Source: Nesterenkonia lacusekhoensis
GTDB taxonomy: Bacteria; Actinomycetota; Actinomycetes; Actinomycetales; Micrococcaceae
Direction of reading: 5' to 3'
Length of the DNA stretch: 64,000 nucleotides
Assembly (NCBI RefSeq): GCF_017876395.1
Contig: NZ_JAGINX010000001.1
Location: forward strand, 248,001 to 312,000
Positions within the stretch are counted from its first letter, which is position 1, and each line of letters starts with the position of its first letter. The notes under the pieces are model-generated. The model was not told the DNA's origin. It ran no database searches and saw nothing but the letters and a program-made list of their open reading frames with translations. This document shows positions 1 through 8,206 of the stretch, piece by piece. The translations under genes were made by a program, and so were the position numbers.

Positions 1-1031
1 TCGGCGTCACTCTGTCCTGGATCCTCGCGGCTGCGGTGACCTTCGCCGTCGCGGCGCTGATCCTGCTCAAGGACCGGAAGAAGGACCTGGCCGGCGAGGA
101 CGGGTTCACCTCGGCTGTGGCCAAGACCGCCGCCGCCAAGGGCAAGTCCTCCAGCCACCTCTCCGACCTGGCCGACGCCGCTGCGGTGCCAGCCCAGACC
201 GAGAAGGTCATCCAGAAGGTCATCTTCGCCTGCGACGCCGGCATGGGCTCCTCCGCCATGGGTGCCTCGGTGCTGCGCAAGAAGTTCAAGGCCGCCGGCA
301 TCGAGGGCGTGGAGGTCACCAATAAGGCCATCGCGGCCCTGCCGGGAGACACCGACCTGGTCATCACCCAGGAGTCGCTGACCGACCGTGCCCGCGGCCA
401 GGAGCCGGAGGCCATCCACGTCTCGGTGGACAGTTTCATGGACGCACCCGAATATGACGAGGTCGTGGAACTGGTGCAGAACTCGCGCCAGCCCGCCGCG
501 GTGGGAGCAGGGGAGGGGTCGGCGTCGTCGGCCGCCCCTGCTGTGTCCGCTGCGTCGGCTGAAGCTGATGCAGCACCGGTCCCCGAGACCGCTGACTCCG
601 GCATTCTGACTCTGAGTCAGGTGCGGATCCACTCCGGCTCGGCCACCCAGGAGGAGGCGCTGGCTGAGGCCGCGCAGATCCTGGTCGACTCCGGCGCGGT
701 CACCGAGGACTACCTGCAGGCCATGAAGGACCGTGAGGCGACCGTCTCCACCTTCATGGGCAACGGCCTGGCCATCCCGCACGGCACCAACGACGCCAAA
801 GACGCGGTCAAGGCCTCGGCGCTGTCGGTGGTCCGCTACGACGGCGGTGTGGACTGGGCCGGTGATCAGGCCGACTTCGTGATCGGCATCGCCGGTGTCG
901 GCGATGAGCACCTGGAGATCCTCTCCAGGATCGCCGTGCTCTTCGCTGAGGAGAACGAGGTCGCTCAGCTGCGCGCAGCCTCCAGCGAGGAGGAGCTGCT
1001 CCAGATGCTCTCCGCCGTCAACGACGGCTGA
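1..1031 (+). CDS. mtlA: Mannitol PTS permease EIICBA, C-terminal part (5' end outside window)
   Basis: The reading frame is already open at the first bases and begins in a hydrophobic helix, so the gene starts upstream and only the end of IIC plus the IIB and IIA domains are here. It would take up mannitol and phosphorylate it to mannitol-1-phosphate. The IIB domain carries the phospho-Cys loop VIFACDAGMGSS (about 225-260); an Ala-rich linker follows; the IIA domain carries the phospho-His motif NGLAIPHGTND (about 763-795). The order IIC-IIB-IIA matches full-length MtlA. The next gene is mtlD, which uses the product, supporting a mannitol rather than a fructose assignment. The first in-frame GTG, at 36, is internal and not the true start. 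Confidence 0.9.
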   Translation, partial: GVTLSWILAAAVTFAVAALILLKDRKKDLAGEDGFTSAVAKTAAAKGKSSSHLSDLADAAAVPAQTEKVIQKVIFACDAGMGSSAMGASVLRKKFKAAGIEGVEVTNKAIAALPGDTDLVITQESLTDRARGQEPEAIHVSVDSFMDAPEYDEVVELVQNSRQPAAVGAGEGSASSAAPAVSAASAEADAAPVPETADSGILTLSQVRIHSGSATQEEALAEAAQILVDSGAVTEDYLQAMKDREATVSTFMGNGLAIPHGTNDAKDAVKASALSVVRYDGGVDWAGDQADFVIGIAGVGDEHLEILSRIAVLFAEENEVAQLRAASSEEELLQMLSAVNDG

Positions 1032-1048
1032 AGCCCGCCACCCATCGA

Positions 1049-1114
1049 ATCGTGTACCGGATTCTCGGCAATGGGGACCGCAATCGCCCCATTCGCCACA
1101 ATCCGGTACACGAT
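1049..1114. repeat. Long inverted repeat between mtlA and mtlD
   Basis: The arms at 1049-1063 and 1100-1114 are perfect 15-bp complements (ATCGTGTACCGGATT and its reverse complement). An inner pair, AATGGGG at 1070-1076 and CCCCATT at 1087-1093, extends the hairpin. There is no T-run, and it lies between two genes of one pathway, so it may act as mRNA processing or attenuation structure or be a dispersed palindrome rather than a simple terminator. Confidence 0.75.
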
Positions 1115-1164
1115 CCGCACCGAGGGACATACTCAGGGACACACCGAGGGATAGGAAGAGATCC

Positions 1165-2337
1165 ATGAAAGCAGTTCACTTCGGGGCCGGGAACATCGGC
1201 CGCGGCTTCGTCGGCATGCTGCTGCACGAGGGCGGCTACGAGGTGGTGTTCTCCGACGTGGCGGCACCCCTGGTGGATGCTCTGACCGCAGCGGAGTCCT
1301 ACACCGTCCACGAAGTCGGCGACGGCGGCCCCGGCCGTGAGAACCGGGACACGGTCATCACCGGCTTCCGCGCGCTGAACTCCGCTTCAGACCCAGAGGC
1401 TGTGGCCGCCGAGGTGGCCTCCGCCGAGGTGGTCACCACGGCAGTGGGACCCACGATCCTGAAGTTCATCGCGCCACATATCCTGGCCGGACTGCGCGAG
1501 CGCTCCGAGGAGGCCGCCCCGCTGCAGGTCATGGCCTGTGAGAACGCCATCGGTGCCACGGACACTCTGCGTGAGCACATCGTGGAACTCGCCGGCGACG
1601 ATTGGGCCTCTCTGGAGGCCAAGGCGGTCTTCGCGAACACCGCGGTGGACCGGATCGTGCCTGGCCAGCCGGCTGAGGCACCGGGCGGGGGCGTCGCCGT
1701 CGACGTGACCGTGGAGCCCTTCTACGAGTGGGCCATCGAGCAGGGAGCCTTCGGCGGGAACCTGCCGAACATCCCCGGTGCCCATTTCGTCGATGAGCTG
1801 GGTCCCTACATCGAACGCAAGCTCTTCACCGTGAACACCGGCCATGCAGCGGCCGCCTACCTGGGCACCCGCGCTGGTCGGGAGAAGATCGCCGAGGCCC
1901 TGGCCGATGAGCAGGTGGCCGCCGGTGTGACCGCAGCCCTGGAGGAGACCTCCGCGCTGCTCTGCGCCAAGCACGGCTTCAGCGCGGAGGAGATGGAGGC
2001 CTACCGGACCACCATCCTGGGCCGCTTCCGCAACCCCGCGCTGCCGGACACCGCCGACCGCGTGGGACGCCAGCCGCTGCGCAAGCTCTCCCGCAACGAA
2101 CGGCTGATCGGCCCGGCCGCCGAGGCCGCCGAGCGGGGCCTCTCCGCCCAGGGCCTGCTGGCCGTGGTCGGTGCGGCTCTGGAGTTCTCCCTGCCGGAGG
2201 ATGAGCAGGCCGTGGAGCTGCAGAAGCTGTTGGGCGAGCTCAGCGCTGAGGCCTTCACCGAGCAGGTCACCGGCCTGAGCGCCGAGCACCCGCTCTTCAC
2301 CTCCGTGGTGGCGCTGGTGAGAGCTCGCCAGGGCTGA
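1165..2337 (+). CDS. mtlD: Mannitol-1-phosphate 5-dehydrogenase
   Basis: It oxidises mannitol-1-phosphate to fructose-6-phosphate with NAD+ in the cytoplasm, the step after PTS uptake. The protein begins MKAVHFGAGNIGRGFVG, the N-terminal NAD-binding Rossmann motif of this family, and the mid-region has the family-typical AVDRIVP and NTGHAAAAYLG stretches. About 390 residues, the normal length. The ATG at 1165 is chosen because the glycine-rich motif follows at once and GGAAGAG lies just upstream; the frame is open further upstream but that part reads into the intergenic palindrome. A strong hairpin follows the stop codon. Confidence 0.95.
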   Translation: MKAVHFGAGNIGRGFVGMLLHEGGYEVVFSDVAAPLVDALTAAESYTVHEVGDGGPGRENRDTVITGFRALNSASDPEAVAAEVASAEVVTTAVGPTILKFIAPHILAGLRERSEEAAPLQVMACENAIGATDTLREHIVELAGDDWASLEAKAVFANTAVDRIVPGQPAEAPGGGVAVDVTVEPFYEWAIEQGAFGGNLPNIPGAHFVDELGPYIERKLFTVNTGHAAAAYLGTRAGREKIAEALADEQVAAGVTAALEETSALLCAKHGFSAEEMEAYRTTILGRFRNPALPDTADRVGRQPLRKLSRNERLIGPAAEAAERGLSAQGLLAVVGAALEFSLPEDEQAVELQKLLGELSAEAFTEQVTGLSAEHPLFTSVVALVRARQG

Positions 2338-2406
2338 GCCGAACCAGAACGGCTGAGCTCCGGCTGCTCGCCAGCTGAAGGCACGACGCTGGAGCTGAAG
2401 ACAGAA

Positions 2407-2454
2407 CGACGGCGCCCCGTCAGCTCTCCTCGGAGGGCCGACGGGGCGCCGTCG
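2407..2454. terminator. Hairpin terminator between convergent mtlD and fruA
   Basis: Fifteen-base arms CGACGGCGCCCCGTC (2407-2421) and its complement (2440-2454), followed by gtcgtct. It sits between convergent genes and could serve both. It belongs to a local style of terminator ending in ccgtcgtcgt that recurs near 35.1, 36.2 and 37.7 kb. Confidence 0.75.
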
Positions 2455-2480
2455 TCGTCTGGTCTGCTGTTATGCCCGCC

Positions 2481-2543
2481 GGTGTGTTGAGATCTCGGGA
2501 ACTGCCCTCCTGAGAGGGGGAGTTCCCGAGATCTCAACACACC
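2481..2543. repeat. Perfect 23-bp-arm palindrome downstream of fruA
   Basis: Arms at 2481-2503 and 2521-2543 are perfect complements (starting GGTGTGTTGAGATCTCGGGA) around a 17-base loop. It lies 7 bp from the fruA stop codon. It is longer than needed for a terminator and not related in sequence to the 71-bp family; probably a second type of dispersed palindrome that may double as fruA terminator. Confidence 0.8.
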
Positions 2544-2550
2544 TGACGCT

Positions 2551-4629
2551 TCAGGAGGCGACCGGCTGGGTCGTCGCCGCCGTCTCCGTCCCGGGCTGGG
2601 CCGCAGCCGGGCGGGTCCACTGCTTCAGCGCGATCACGCTCAGCGCCGTGACCACTGCGCCGGCCAGCACCGCCACCAGGAACATCGCCCAGGGGTCGAT
2701 GGCGAAGAGCACGAACACGCCGCCGTGCGGCGCCATAGAGGTGGTCCCGAAGGCCATGGACAGTGCTCCGGTGGTGGCGCCGCCGGCCATGGCGGCGGGG
2801 AGCACGCGCAGCGGGTCTGCTGCGGCGAAGGGGATGGCGCCCTCGGAGATGAAGGCGGCACCGAGCAGCACAGCGGTCTTGCCGTTCTCACGCTCGGCCG
2901 CGGTGAAGAGGCGACCGCGCAGGAACGTGGCCAGCGCCAGGCCCAGCGGCGGGACCATACCGGCGGCCATGACCGTGGCCATGATCATCAGCGGGGCCTC
3001 CGAGGAGGTGGAGGCAGCGCCCACACCGGCCACCGCGAAGGAGTAGGCCACCTTGTTGACCGGGCCTCCCAGGTCCACGCACATCATCAGGCCGAGGACG
3101 ATCCCCAGCAGGATCGCGGCCGAACCGGTCATCGACGCCAGCCAGGTCTCCAGAGAGGCGGTCAGAGAGGCGATCGGTGCTCCCAGGACCAGCAGCATCA
3201 GTCCGCCGGCGGCGATGGAGGCGCACAGCGGGATGATCACCACGGGCATCAGTCCGGCCAGCCAGCGCGGCACGCTGAGCCGGCGGAAGCCTGCGGCCAC
3301 CAGCCCGGCCAGCACACCGCCGGCGATGCCGCCGATGAAGCCGGCATCCATGGTCACCGCGATCGCACCGGCGGTGAAGCCCGGAGCGATGCCCGGGCGG
3401 TCAGCCATGCCGTAGGCGATGTAGCCGGCCAGTGCGGGCACCAGGAAGCTCATCGCGGTGCTTCCGATCAGGAAGAACACAGAGCCCAGGTATCCGCCCA
3501 GGGCACCCCATCCGAGGAAGGGGTCCGGCAGCTGGTCGGCCGTGGGCAGGTTCCACAGTGAGCTGTTCAGCGCGACCTCTTCGGCCACCCCGTCGATGGT
3601 GTAGCCGCCCAGCAGGAAGCCCAGGGCCATGAGCAGGCCTCCGGCCGCCACGAAAGGGATCATGTAGCTGACTCCGGTCATCAGCACCCGCTGCACCGCT
3701 CGGCCGAAGCTCTCCGAGGAGGAGCCTTCCTCGGCCTCGGCGGAGGCGCTCTCGGTGCTGACGGTCTGGGCCTGCGGATCCTCGGCGGCGGCGAGTGCCT
3801 CCTGGAGCATCTGCTCGGGCTCGTCGATCCCGCGCTTGACCCGCGAGGTCACCACGGGTTTGCCGGCGAAGCGGTCCTTCTGCCGGACGTCCACATCGGC
3901 GGCAAAGATCACGGCCTCGGCGCGGCTGATCACCTGCGGGTCCAACGCAGAGGAGCCGGCCGATCCCTGAGTCTCCACGTGCAGGTCCACGCCCAGGCGC
4001 TGGGCGGCCTGCTTGAGCGCGTCAGCGGCCATATAGGTGTGGGCGATGCCGGTGGGGCATGCGGTCACCGCCACCACGGTCCGCGCCGGGGCAGGCGCAT
4101 CCGACGCCGCATCCGCTGAAGCTGCGGCGCCCGACGCCGACGCATCGGCCTGCTCAGCCTCATTCGGCTCCTCGGCCGGCGACGGGTCGGCGGCCTCCTG
4201 GATCATGGCCGCGACCTCCCCGGCGTCCTGGGTCGAACGCAGCCGCTGGACGAATTCGTCGCGCATCAGCGAGGTCGCCAAGGTGGAGAGGATGCTCAGG
4301 TGATCGGTGTCGGCGCCGTCGGGCACTGCGATGAAGAAGACCAGGTCGGCGTCGCCGTCCCCGGAGTCGAAGTCCACCGGTGTGGCCAGCCGGGCGAAGG
4401 CCACTGTGGGCTGCTCCACCGCGGAGGTGCGGCAGTGGGGGATGGCGAAGCCGCCGGGCATGCCGGTGGCTGAGCTCTCCTCACGGGCCCAGGCGCCGTC
4501 GAAGAGGGCTTGGGCGTCGTCGGTGCGTCCTGCGGCGGCGATCTGCTCGGCGATGGCTCGGATGACCTCCCGCGGGGTCTCGGCCTTCAGCGTGTCCAGG
4601 CTGACCAGATCCTCGGTGATGATGGTCAT
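2551..4629 (-). CDS. fruA: Fructose PTS permease EIIABC
   Basis: It imports fructose and phosphorylates it to fructose-1-phosphate. Domain order is IIA (about residues 1-150, phospho-His in GGFAIPHCRT), an Ala/Glu-rich linker, IIB of the fructose type (VVAVTACPTGIAHTYMAADA with the phospho-Cys), then a multi-helix IIC domain to the C-terminus; about 692 residues. The frame is open upstream, but the ATG at 4627-4629 is the start because it overlaps the fruK stop codon (ATGA) and begins the IIA fold (MTIITEDLVS). Last gene of the reverse-strand operon fruR-fruK-fruA, so translational coupling to fruK is likely. Confidence 0.95.
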   Translation of the reverse strand: MTIITEDLVSLDTLKAETPREVIRAIAEQIAAAGRTDDAQALFDGAWAREESSATGMPGGFAIPHCRTSAVEQPTVAFARLATPVDFDSGDGDADLVFFIAVPDGADTDHLSILSTLATSLMRDEFVQRLRSTQDAGEVAAMIQEAADPSPAEEPNEAEQADASASGAAASADAASDAPAPARTVVAVTACPTGIAHTYMAADALKQAAQRLGVDLHVETQGSAGSSALDPQVISRAEAVIFAADVDVRQKDRFAGKPVVTSRVKRGIDEPEQMLQEALAAAEDPQAQTVSTESASAEAEEGSSSESFGRAVQRVLMTGVSYMIPFVAAGGLLMALGFLLGGYTIDGVAEEVALNSSLWNLPTADQLPDPFLGWGALGGYLGSVFFLIGSTAMSFLVPALAGYIAYGMADRPGIAPGFTAGAIAVTMDAGFIGGIAGGVLAGLVAAGFRRLSVPRWLAGLMPVVIIPLCASIAAGGLMLLVLGAPIASLTASLETWLASMTGSAAILLGIVLGLMMCVDLGGPVNKVAYSFAVAGVGAASTSSEAPLMIMATVMAAGMVPPLGLALATFLRGRLFTAAERENGKTAVLLGAAFISEGAIPFAAADPLRVLPAAMAGGATTGALSMAFGTTSMAPHGGVFVLFAIDPWAMFLVAVLAGAVVTALSVIALKQWTRPAAAQPGTETAATTQPVAS

Positions 4630-5747
4630 GATGCGGTGTCCTTTGTCTCTGGGGTGAGCTCTGCGACGGTCACGTCGCTGAGTCGGAGGTCGTGGGGGCC
4701 GGGCATCGTGGATCCCGGTAGGGAAGAGGCGGCACGGCCTTGGGCCATGGCGTGGCGGAGCTGTTCCTCCGGTCCGGCGCCGCGGGCGGCAGCGCTGAGG
4801 CAGCCCGCCAGCGAAGCGTCGCCGGCACCGACGGTGCTGCGCACCACCAGGGGCGGGCCTGAGGCGGTGAGCACCGGCTCGACGGCACCGGGCCCCGGAA
4901 CGGGTCCCGGAGCAGGCACCAGCAGGGCCCCGTGGGCGCCCAGGGTGACCAGGGCGGCGCGGACGCCATGGGCCTGACAGTCGCGGACCAGCTGCAGCAC
5001 CAGGGCGTGATCGGCCTCCAGCTCCTCCGGAGTCACCGAAGGAGTCACGACGCCGGCGGCGCGCGCGGCAGGGGCGGCCTCGGCTCCGCACAGAGCGGTA
5101 TGCAGCTCCAGCAGCTCTTCGGCATTGGGCTTGATCAGGTCCGGGCCCGCGGCGGCTGCGGCGGCCAGGGCCTCGCCCGAGGCGTCCACAGCCACCAGTG
5201 GCACCGAGCGCTGCGCGCCCGCATCCGTATCCGCGCCGTCGGCTGTGCTCGGGCCTGGGCGGCCGGCGTCGTCGGCGGTGTTCTCCCGCAGCGCGGTGAT
5301 CAGCTGCGCGTAGAAGTCGGCGGGGGCTCCGGGCGGCAGCGATCCGGCCAGGGCCAGCCAGGACGCACGACGGGCGGCCCGCAGGATCATCTCTTGGAAG
5401 TCGGCCATCGCGGCGGCGTCCAGCTGCGGCCCGCGCTCATTGATCTTGGTGGTGGTCCCGGCCGGGTCGGTGACGGCGATGTTGGTGCGCAGCGCTTCTC
5501 CCACAGGCAGGCCGCGGTGCGGAACGCCGAGCTCGGACAGCGCGGTGAGCACCGGGTCCGTCGGGTCACCGGGCAGCAGGGCGAGGGTCTGTTCGCCGGC
5601 CGCAGTCAGCGCCCGGGAGATGTTCACGCCTTTGCCGCCGGGCTCGGCTCGCTGGGCGGCGGCCCGCTGCACCTGGCCCACGGCCAGCGGGGCGGGCAGC
5701 TCCACGGTCTTGTCCAGGCTGGGGTTGGGGGTGACGGTGAGGATCAT
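4626..5747 (-). CDS. fruK: 1-Phosphofructokinase
   Basis: A PfkB-family kinase that converts fructose-1-phosphate from FruA to fructose-1,6-bisphosphate with ATP. It begins MILTVTPNPSLDKT, typical of FruK, carries the GGKGVNISRAL motif near residue 38 and the anion-hole/catalytic motif TVGAGDASLAGC near residue 310. At 373 residues it is longer than common bacterial FruK, owing to Ala/Gly/Asp-rich stretches around residues 190-215 and near 270. Start and stop both overlap neighbours by four bases (ATGA with fruR upstream and fruA downstream). Confidence 0.94.
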   Translation of the reverse strand: MILTVTPNPSLDKTVELPAPLAVGQVQRAAAQRAEPGGKGVNISRALTAAGEQTLALLPGDPTDPVLTALSELGVPHRGLPVGEALRTNIAVTDPAGTTTKINERGPQLDAAAMADFQEMILRAARRASWLALAGSLPPGAPADFYAQLITALRENTADDAGRPGPSTADGADTDAGAQRSVPLVAVDASGEALAAAAAAGPDLIKPNAEELLELHTALCGAEAAPAARAAGVVTPSVTPEELEADHALVLQLVRDCQAHGVRAALVTLGAHGALLVPAPGPVPGPGAVEPVLTASGPPLVVRSTVGAGDASLAGCLSAAARGAGPEEQLRHAMAQGRAASSLPGSTMPGPHDLRLSDVTVAELTPETKDTAS

Positions 5748-6607
5748 GCGGCTTCTCCTGCCTGCTGATCGGCGGGGGCGATGACGACGTCGACCTCTGC
5801 GGCCTCCAGCGCCTCGGCCAGGTCAGGCTGGGGTGCGGCGTCGGTGATCAGCACGTCGAGGTCCTCCAGTCCGCCGAAGCGCACCAGGGAGGTCTCGCCG
5901 AGCTTGGAGGAGTCGACCAGCAGCACCCGTTTGCGGGCCGCGCAGATCAGGGCGGTCTTCACCGCGGCCTCGGCGGTGTCGGGAGTGGAGAGGCCGAAGT
6001 CGTCGCAGATGCCGTTGGTGCCCAGGAAGACCACATCGGCGCGGCGTCGGCTCAGCGTCTCCACCGTCTGCTGGCCGACAGCGGCACCGGTGATCCCGCG
6101 GATGGTCCCGCCGAGGACCTCCACATCGAGCACGCCGGTGCTGCTGAGTTTATGGGCGATGGGCACGGCCGTGGTGATCAGCGCGAGGTCCTCGGCGCGG
6201 GGGAGGGCGCCGGCGTCGCGCTGTCCGGGGGTCGCGGCGGAGGGGGAGGCGGCAGCGGCGATCCGGTCCGCCAGGGCCTCGGTGGTGGTGCCGGCGTCGA
6301 TGATCACCGACCCGCCGTCCTCGGGCGGCAGGTGCTGCACGGCCGCGGCGGCGATGGCCTGCTTCTGTGCGGAACGGCGGCTGAGCCGCTCCTGCAGAGA
6401 GGTCTCAGTGCGGGACGTGGCCCCGGAGGCTACGGCGCCTCCGTGGATGCGGCGCAGCGATCCGGCGGACTCGAGCTGGTCGAGGTCGCGGCGGACGGTT
6501 TCCCGGGTGACCTCGAGGGAGTCGGCCAGCTGTTGGACGCTCACCGAGCCCTCGCGGGTCAGCAGGGAGAGGATGCGCCCATGACGTTCGGGCGGCAGAA
6601 GCGGCAT
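5744..6607 (-). CDS. fruR: DeoR-family transcriptional repressor of the fructose operon
   Basis: First gene of fruR-fruK-fruA. The N-terminal winged HTH reads RHGRILSLLTREGSVSVQQL followed by VTRETVRRDLDQLESAG, the DeoR signature, and the C-terminal part is the sugar-phosphate-sensing DeoRC domain. About 287 residues. The ATG at 6605-6607 is chosen over upstream in-frame codons because AGGAAGG lies just before it and homologues start close to the HTH. Position and the ATGA overlap with fruK suggest it controls its own operon, probably released by a phosphofructose. Confidence 0.9.
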   Translation of the reverse strand: MPLLPPERHGRILSLLTREGSVSVQQLADSLEVTRETVRRDLDQLESAGSLRRIHGGAVASGATSRTETSLQERLSRRSAQKQAIAAAAVQHLPPEDGGSVIIDAGTTTEALADRIAAAASPSAATPGQRDAGALPRAEDLALITTAVPIAHKLSSTGVLDVEVLGGTIRGITGAAVGQQTVETLSRRRADVVFLGTNGICDDFGLSTPDTAEAAVKTALICAARKRVLLVDSSKLGETSLVRFGGLEDLDVLITDAAPQPDLAEALEAAEVDVVIAPADQQAGEAA

Positions 6608-6661
6608 GAGGCCTTCCTGAGATGTGTTCTGACCCACGTTGCTGTGGGATTGTCCGAACTT

Positions 6662-6680
6662 TATCTGTGTATATCTGTGT
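6662..6680 (-). promoter_or_regulatory. Candidate FruR operator (direct repeats) at the fruR promoter
   Basis: Two copies of TATCTGTGT (6662-6670 and 6672-6680), 10 bp apart, one helical turn, as seen for tandem DeoR-family sites. On the reverse strand a TTGCAA box follows immediately (around 6682-6687), which would serve as a -35 for fruR, putting the repeats between -35 and the start codon where a repressor would block transcription. Inferred from arrangement; no experiment. Confidence 0.55.
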
Positions 6681-6775
6681 TTTGCAACAGGCTCGGGTCG
6701 GGCGGTCCCGGGGTCTCCTTTTGGGCTCCTTCTGCCCGCGAGGCTCCAGGGGTGCGTGGGGTTGCTCGCCGCCGA

Positions 6776-6804
6776 TTGCTCCGTTAGGGGTCGGAGGGTA
6801 TAGT
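6776..6804 (+). promoter_or_regulatory. Promoter of rplM-rpsI
   Basis: TTGCTC (6776-6781) and TATAGT (6799-6804) with 17 bp between them, a good vegetative sigma promoter. The predicted start of transcription is near 6811, giving an unusually long untranslated leader of roughly 240 bases before the rplM start at 7053. Confidence 0.6.
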
Positions 6805-6914
6805 TATCAGCTGTTGTGCGTGTCCACCCCTGCGTGGAACCGTGTCGAGGCGGCTCAGTTGCATGGCCCATACAGCCTCCACGGACTCCAGGGGAAACCA
6901 CGGGCCCGGTAACT

Positions 6915-7019
6915 CTCCAGCCCTCACCTGGAGATCCGGACAGCGCACTCTCGAAGAATGACAGTGCATCAGGCACTGGCCTCCGGTGGATCTCACCTGC
7001 CGGTCAGGACAGTGCGCTG
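6915..7019 (+). promoter_or_regulatory. Structured 5' leader of rplM (candidate r-protein autoregulatory element)
   Basis: Within the long leader: a CTCCAG/CTGGAG hairpin (6915-6933), a distant pair CAGCGCACT (6941-6949) with AGTGCGCTG (7011-7019), and an inner CAGTGC/GCACTG hairpin (6962-6978). A 20-codon ORF (ATG 6958, TGA 7018-7020) also lies inside the closed domain. Ribosomal-protein operons often carry such leaders; I do not recognise this as a named family. Confidence 0.4.
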
Positions 7020-7052
7020 AACCGTAGAACACCGACCGAAGGCATTAACAAC

Positions 7053-7496
7053 GTGCGTACGTACACCCCCAAGCCCGGCGACGCCGACGCGCAGTGGCAC
7101 ATCATCGACGCCACCGACGTCGTGCTCGGCCGCCTGGCCACCCAGTCCGCCGCGCTGCTGCGCGGCAAGCACAAGCCGACCTTTGCTCCCCACCAGGACA
7201 TGGGCGACTTCGTGATCATCATCAACGCTGACAAGGTTGCCGTCACCGGTGACAAGGCTGAGAAGAAGCGCTACTGGCGCCACTCCGGCTTCCCCGGCGG
7301 CATCAAGTCCCTGAACTTCAACGACCTGATGCAGCGCCACCCCACCCGCGCGGTGGAGCTGGCCGTCAAGGGCATGCTGCCGCACAACAAGCTCGGCCGG
7401 GCCCAGCTGAAGAAGCTGCGCGTCTACGCAGGTGCCGAGCACCCGCATGCTGCTCAGCAGCCCCAGCCGTTCGAAATTTCCCAGGTCGCCCAGTAA
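7053..7496 (+). CDS. rplM: 50S ribosomal protein L13
   Basis: A large-subunit protein of 147 residues, normal length. It starts [20 protein letters not shown] and has the L13 core [28 protein letters not shown] and [12 protein letters not shown]. The GTG at 7053 is the start (GAAGG about 10 bases upstream); the frame is open well upstream, but that is leader. Cotranscribed with rpsI 36 bp downstream, the conserved L13-S9 operon. Confidence 0.97.
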   Translation: MRTYTPKPGDADAQWHIIDATDVVLGRLATQSAALLRGKHKPTFAPHQDMGDFVIIINADKVAVTGDKAEKKRYWRHSGFPGGIKSLNFNDLMQRHPTRAVELAVKGMLPHNKLGRAQLKKLRVYAGAEHPHAAQQPQPFEISQVAQ

Positions 7497-7532
7497 TCCG
7501 GGCCCGACTCTAGAGACTTATTGAGGAGAACC

Positions 7533-8030
7533 GTGGCTCAGAACACTGAAGAGCTCAACGAGACCGAGGAGCTGTCCAGCTACACCTCGGAATCCGCCCC
7601 CGCCGCTGAGGAGACTGTCTCCTCTGAGCGTGCTCCGCTGACCGTCGGTGGCGCAGCCATCGGCCGTCGCAAGCAGGCCCGTGCCCGCGTCCGTCTGATC
7701 CCCGGCTCCGGCCAGTGGACCATCAACGGCCGTGCGCTCGAGGACTACTTCCCGAACAAGCTGCACCAGCAGGAGGTCAACGACCCGTTCACCCTGCTCG
7801 GTCTGGAAGGCGCCTACGACGTCGTCGCCCGCATCGACGGCGGCGGCCCCTCTGGCCAGTCCGGCGCCCTGCGCCTGGGCATCTCCCGTGCGCTGAACGA
7901 GATCGACCGCGATCACAACCGCGCTGCGCTGAAGAAGGCAGGCTTCCTGACCCGCGACGCACGCGCCGTGGAGCGCAAGAAGGCCGGTCTCAAGAAGGCA
8001 CGCAAGGCCCCGCAGTACTCCAAGCGCTGA
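7533..8030 (+). CDS. rpsI: 30S ribosomal protein S9
   Basis: Small-subunit protein with a long acidic N-terminal extension (about 35 residues, [15 protein letters not shown]...) typical of actinobacterial S9, followed by the conserved body [17 protein letters not shown] and the C-terminus [14 protein letters not shown] whose end reaches the P site in the ribosome. GTG at 7533 is chosen because GAGGAGAA (7523-7530) is ideally placed. 165 residues. Second gene of the L13-S9 operon. Confidence 0.96.
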   Translation: MAQNTEELNETEELSSYTSESAPAAEETVSSERAPLTVGGAAIGRRKQARARVRLIPGSGQWTINGRALEDYFPNKLHQQEVNDPFTLLGLEGAYDVVARIDGGGPSGQSGALRLGISRALNEIDRDHNRAALKKAGFLTRDARAVERKKAGLKKARKAPQYSKR

Positions 8031-8074
8031 TCGCCGCATACTCGGTACATCTGTACCGGGTCGGCGGTTTCGCA

Positions 8075-8122
8075 GAAGAGGCCCGCACCTCGCAGATTCG
8101 TCTGCAGGGTGCGGGCCTCTTC
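8075..8122 (+). terminator. Rho-independent-type terminator of rplM-rpsI
   Basis: Perfect 15-bp outer stem GAAGAGGCCCGCACC (8075-8089) with its complement (8108-8122), topped by an inner GCAGA-TTCG-TCTGC hairpin. It lies 45 bp after the rpsI stop codon. Confidence 0.85.
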
Positions 8123-8206
8123 GTGTCTGCGGCCTGCGGGGCGCGATCACCTGCGCTCACCTCGGATCGCCCCGGAATCTTCCTGGAGAACGGCGATTTC
8201 GGCCCT

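Noticed and set aside
2551-5091. Long fruA frame starting at 5091
   Set aside because: The upstream part is Arg/Pro-rich antisense-like reading of fruK; the true start overlaps the fruK stop at 4629.
6784-7032. Reverse-strand ORF in the fruR-rplM gap
   Set aside because: No motifs, Cys/His-rich composition typical of noise, and it covers the rplM promoter and leader.
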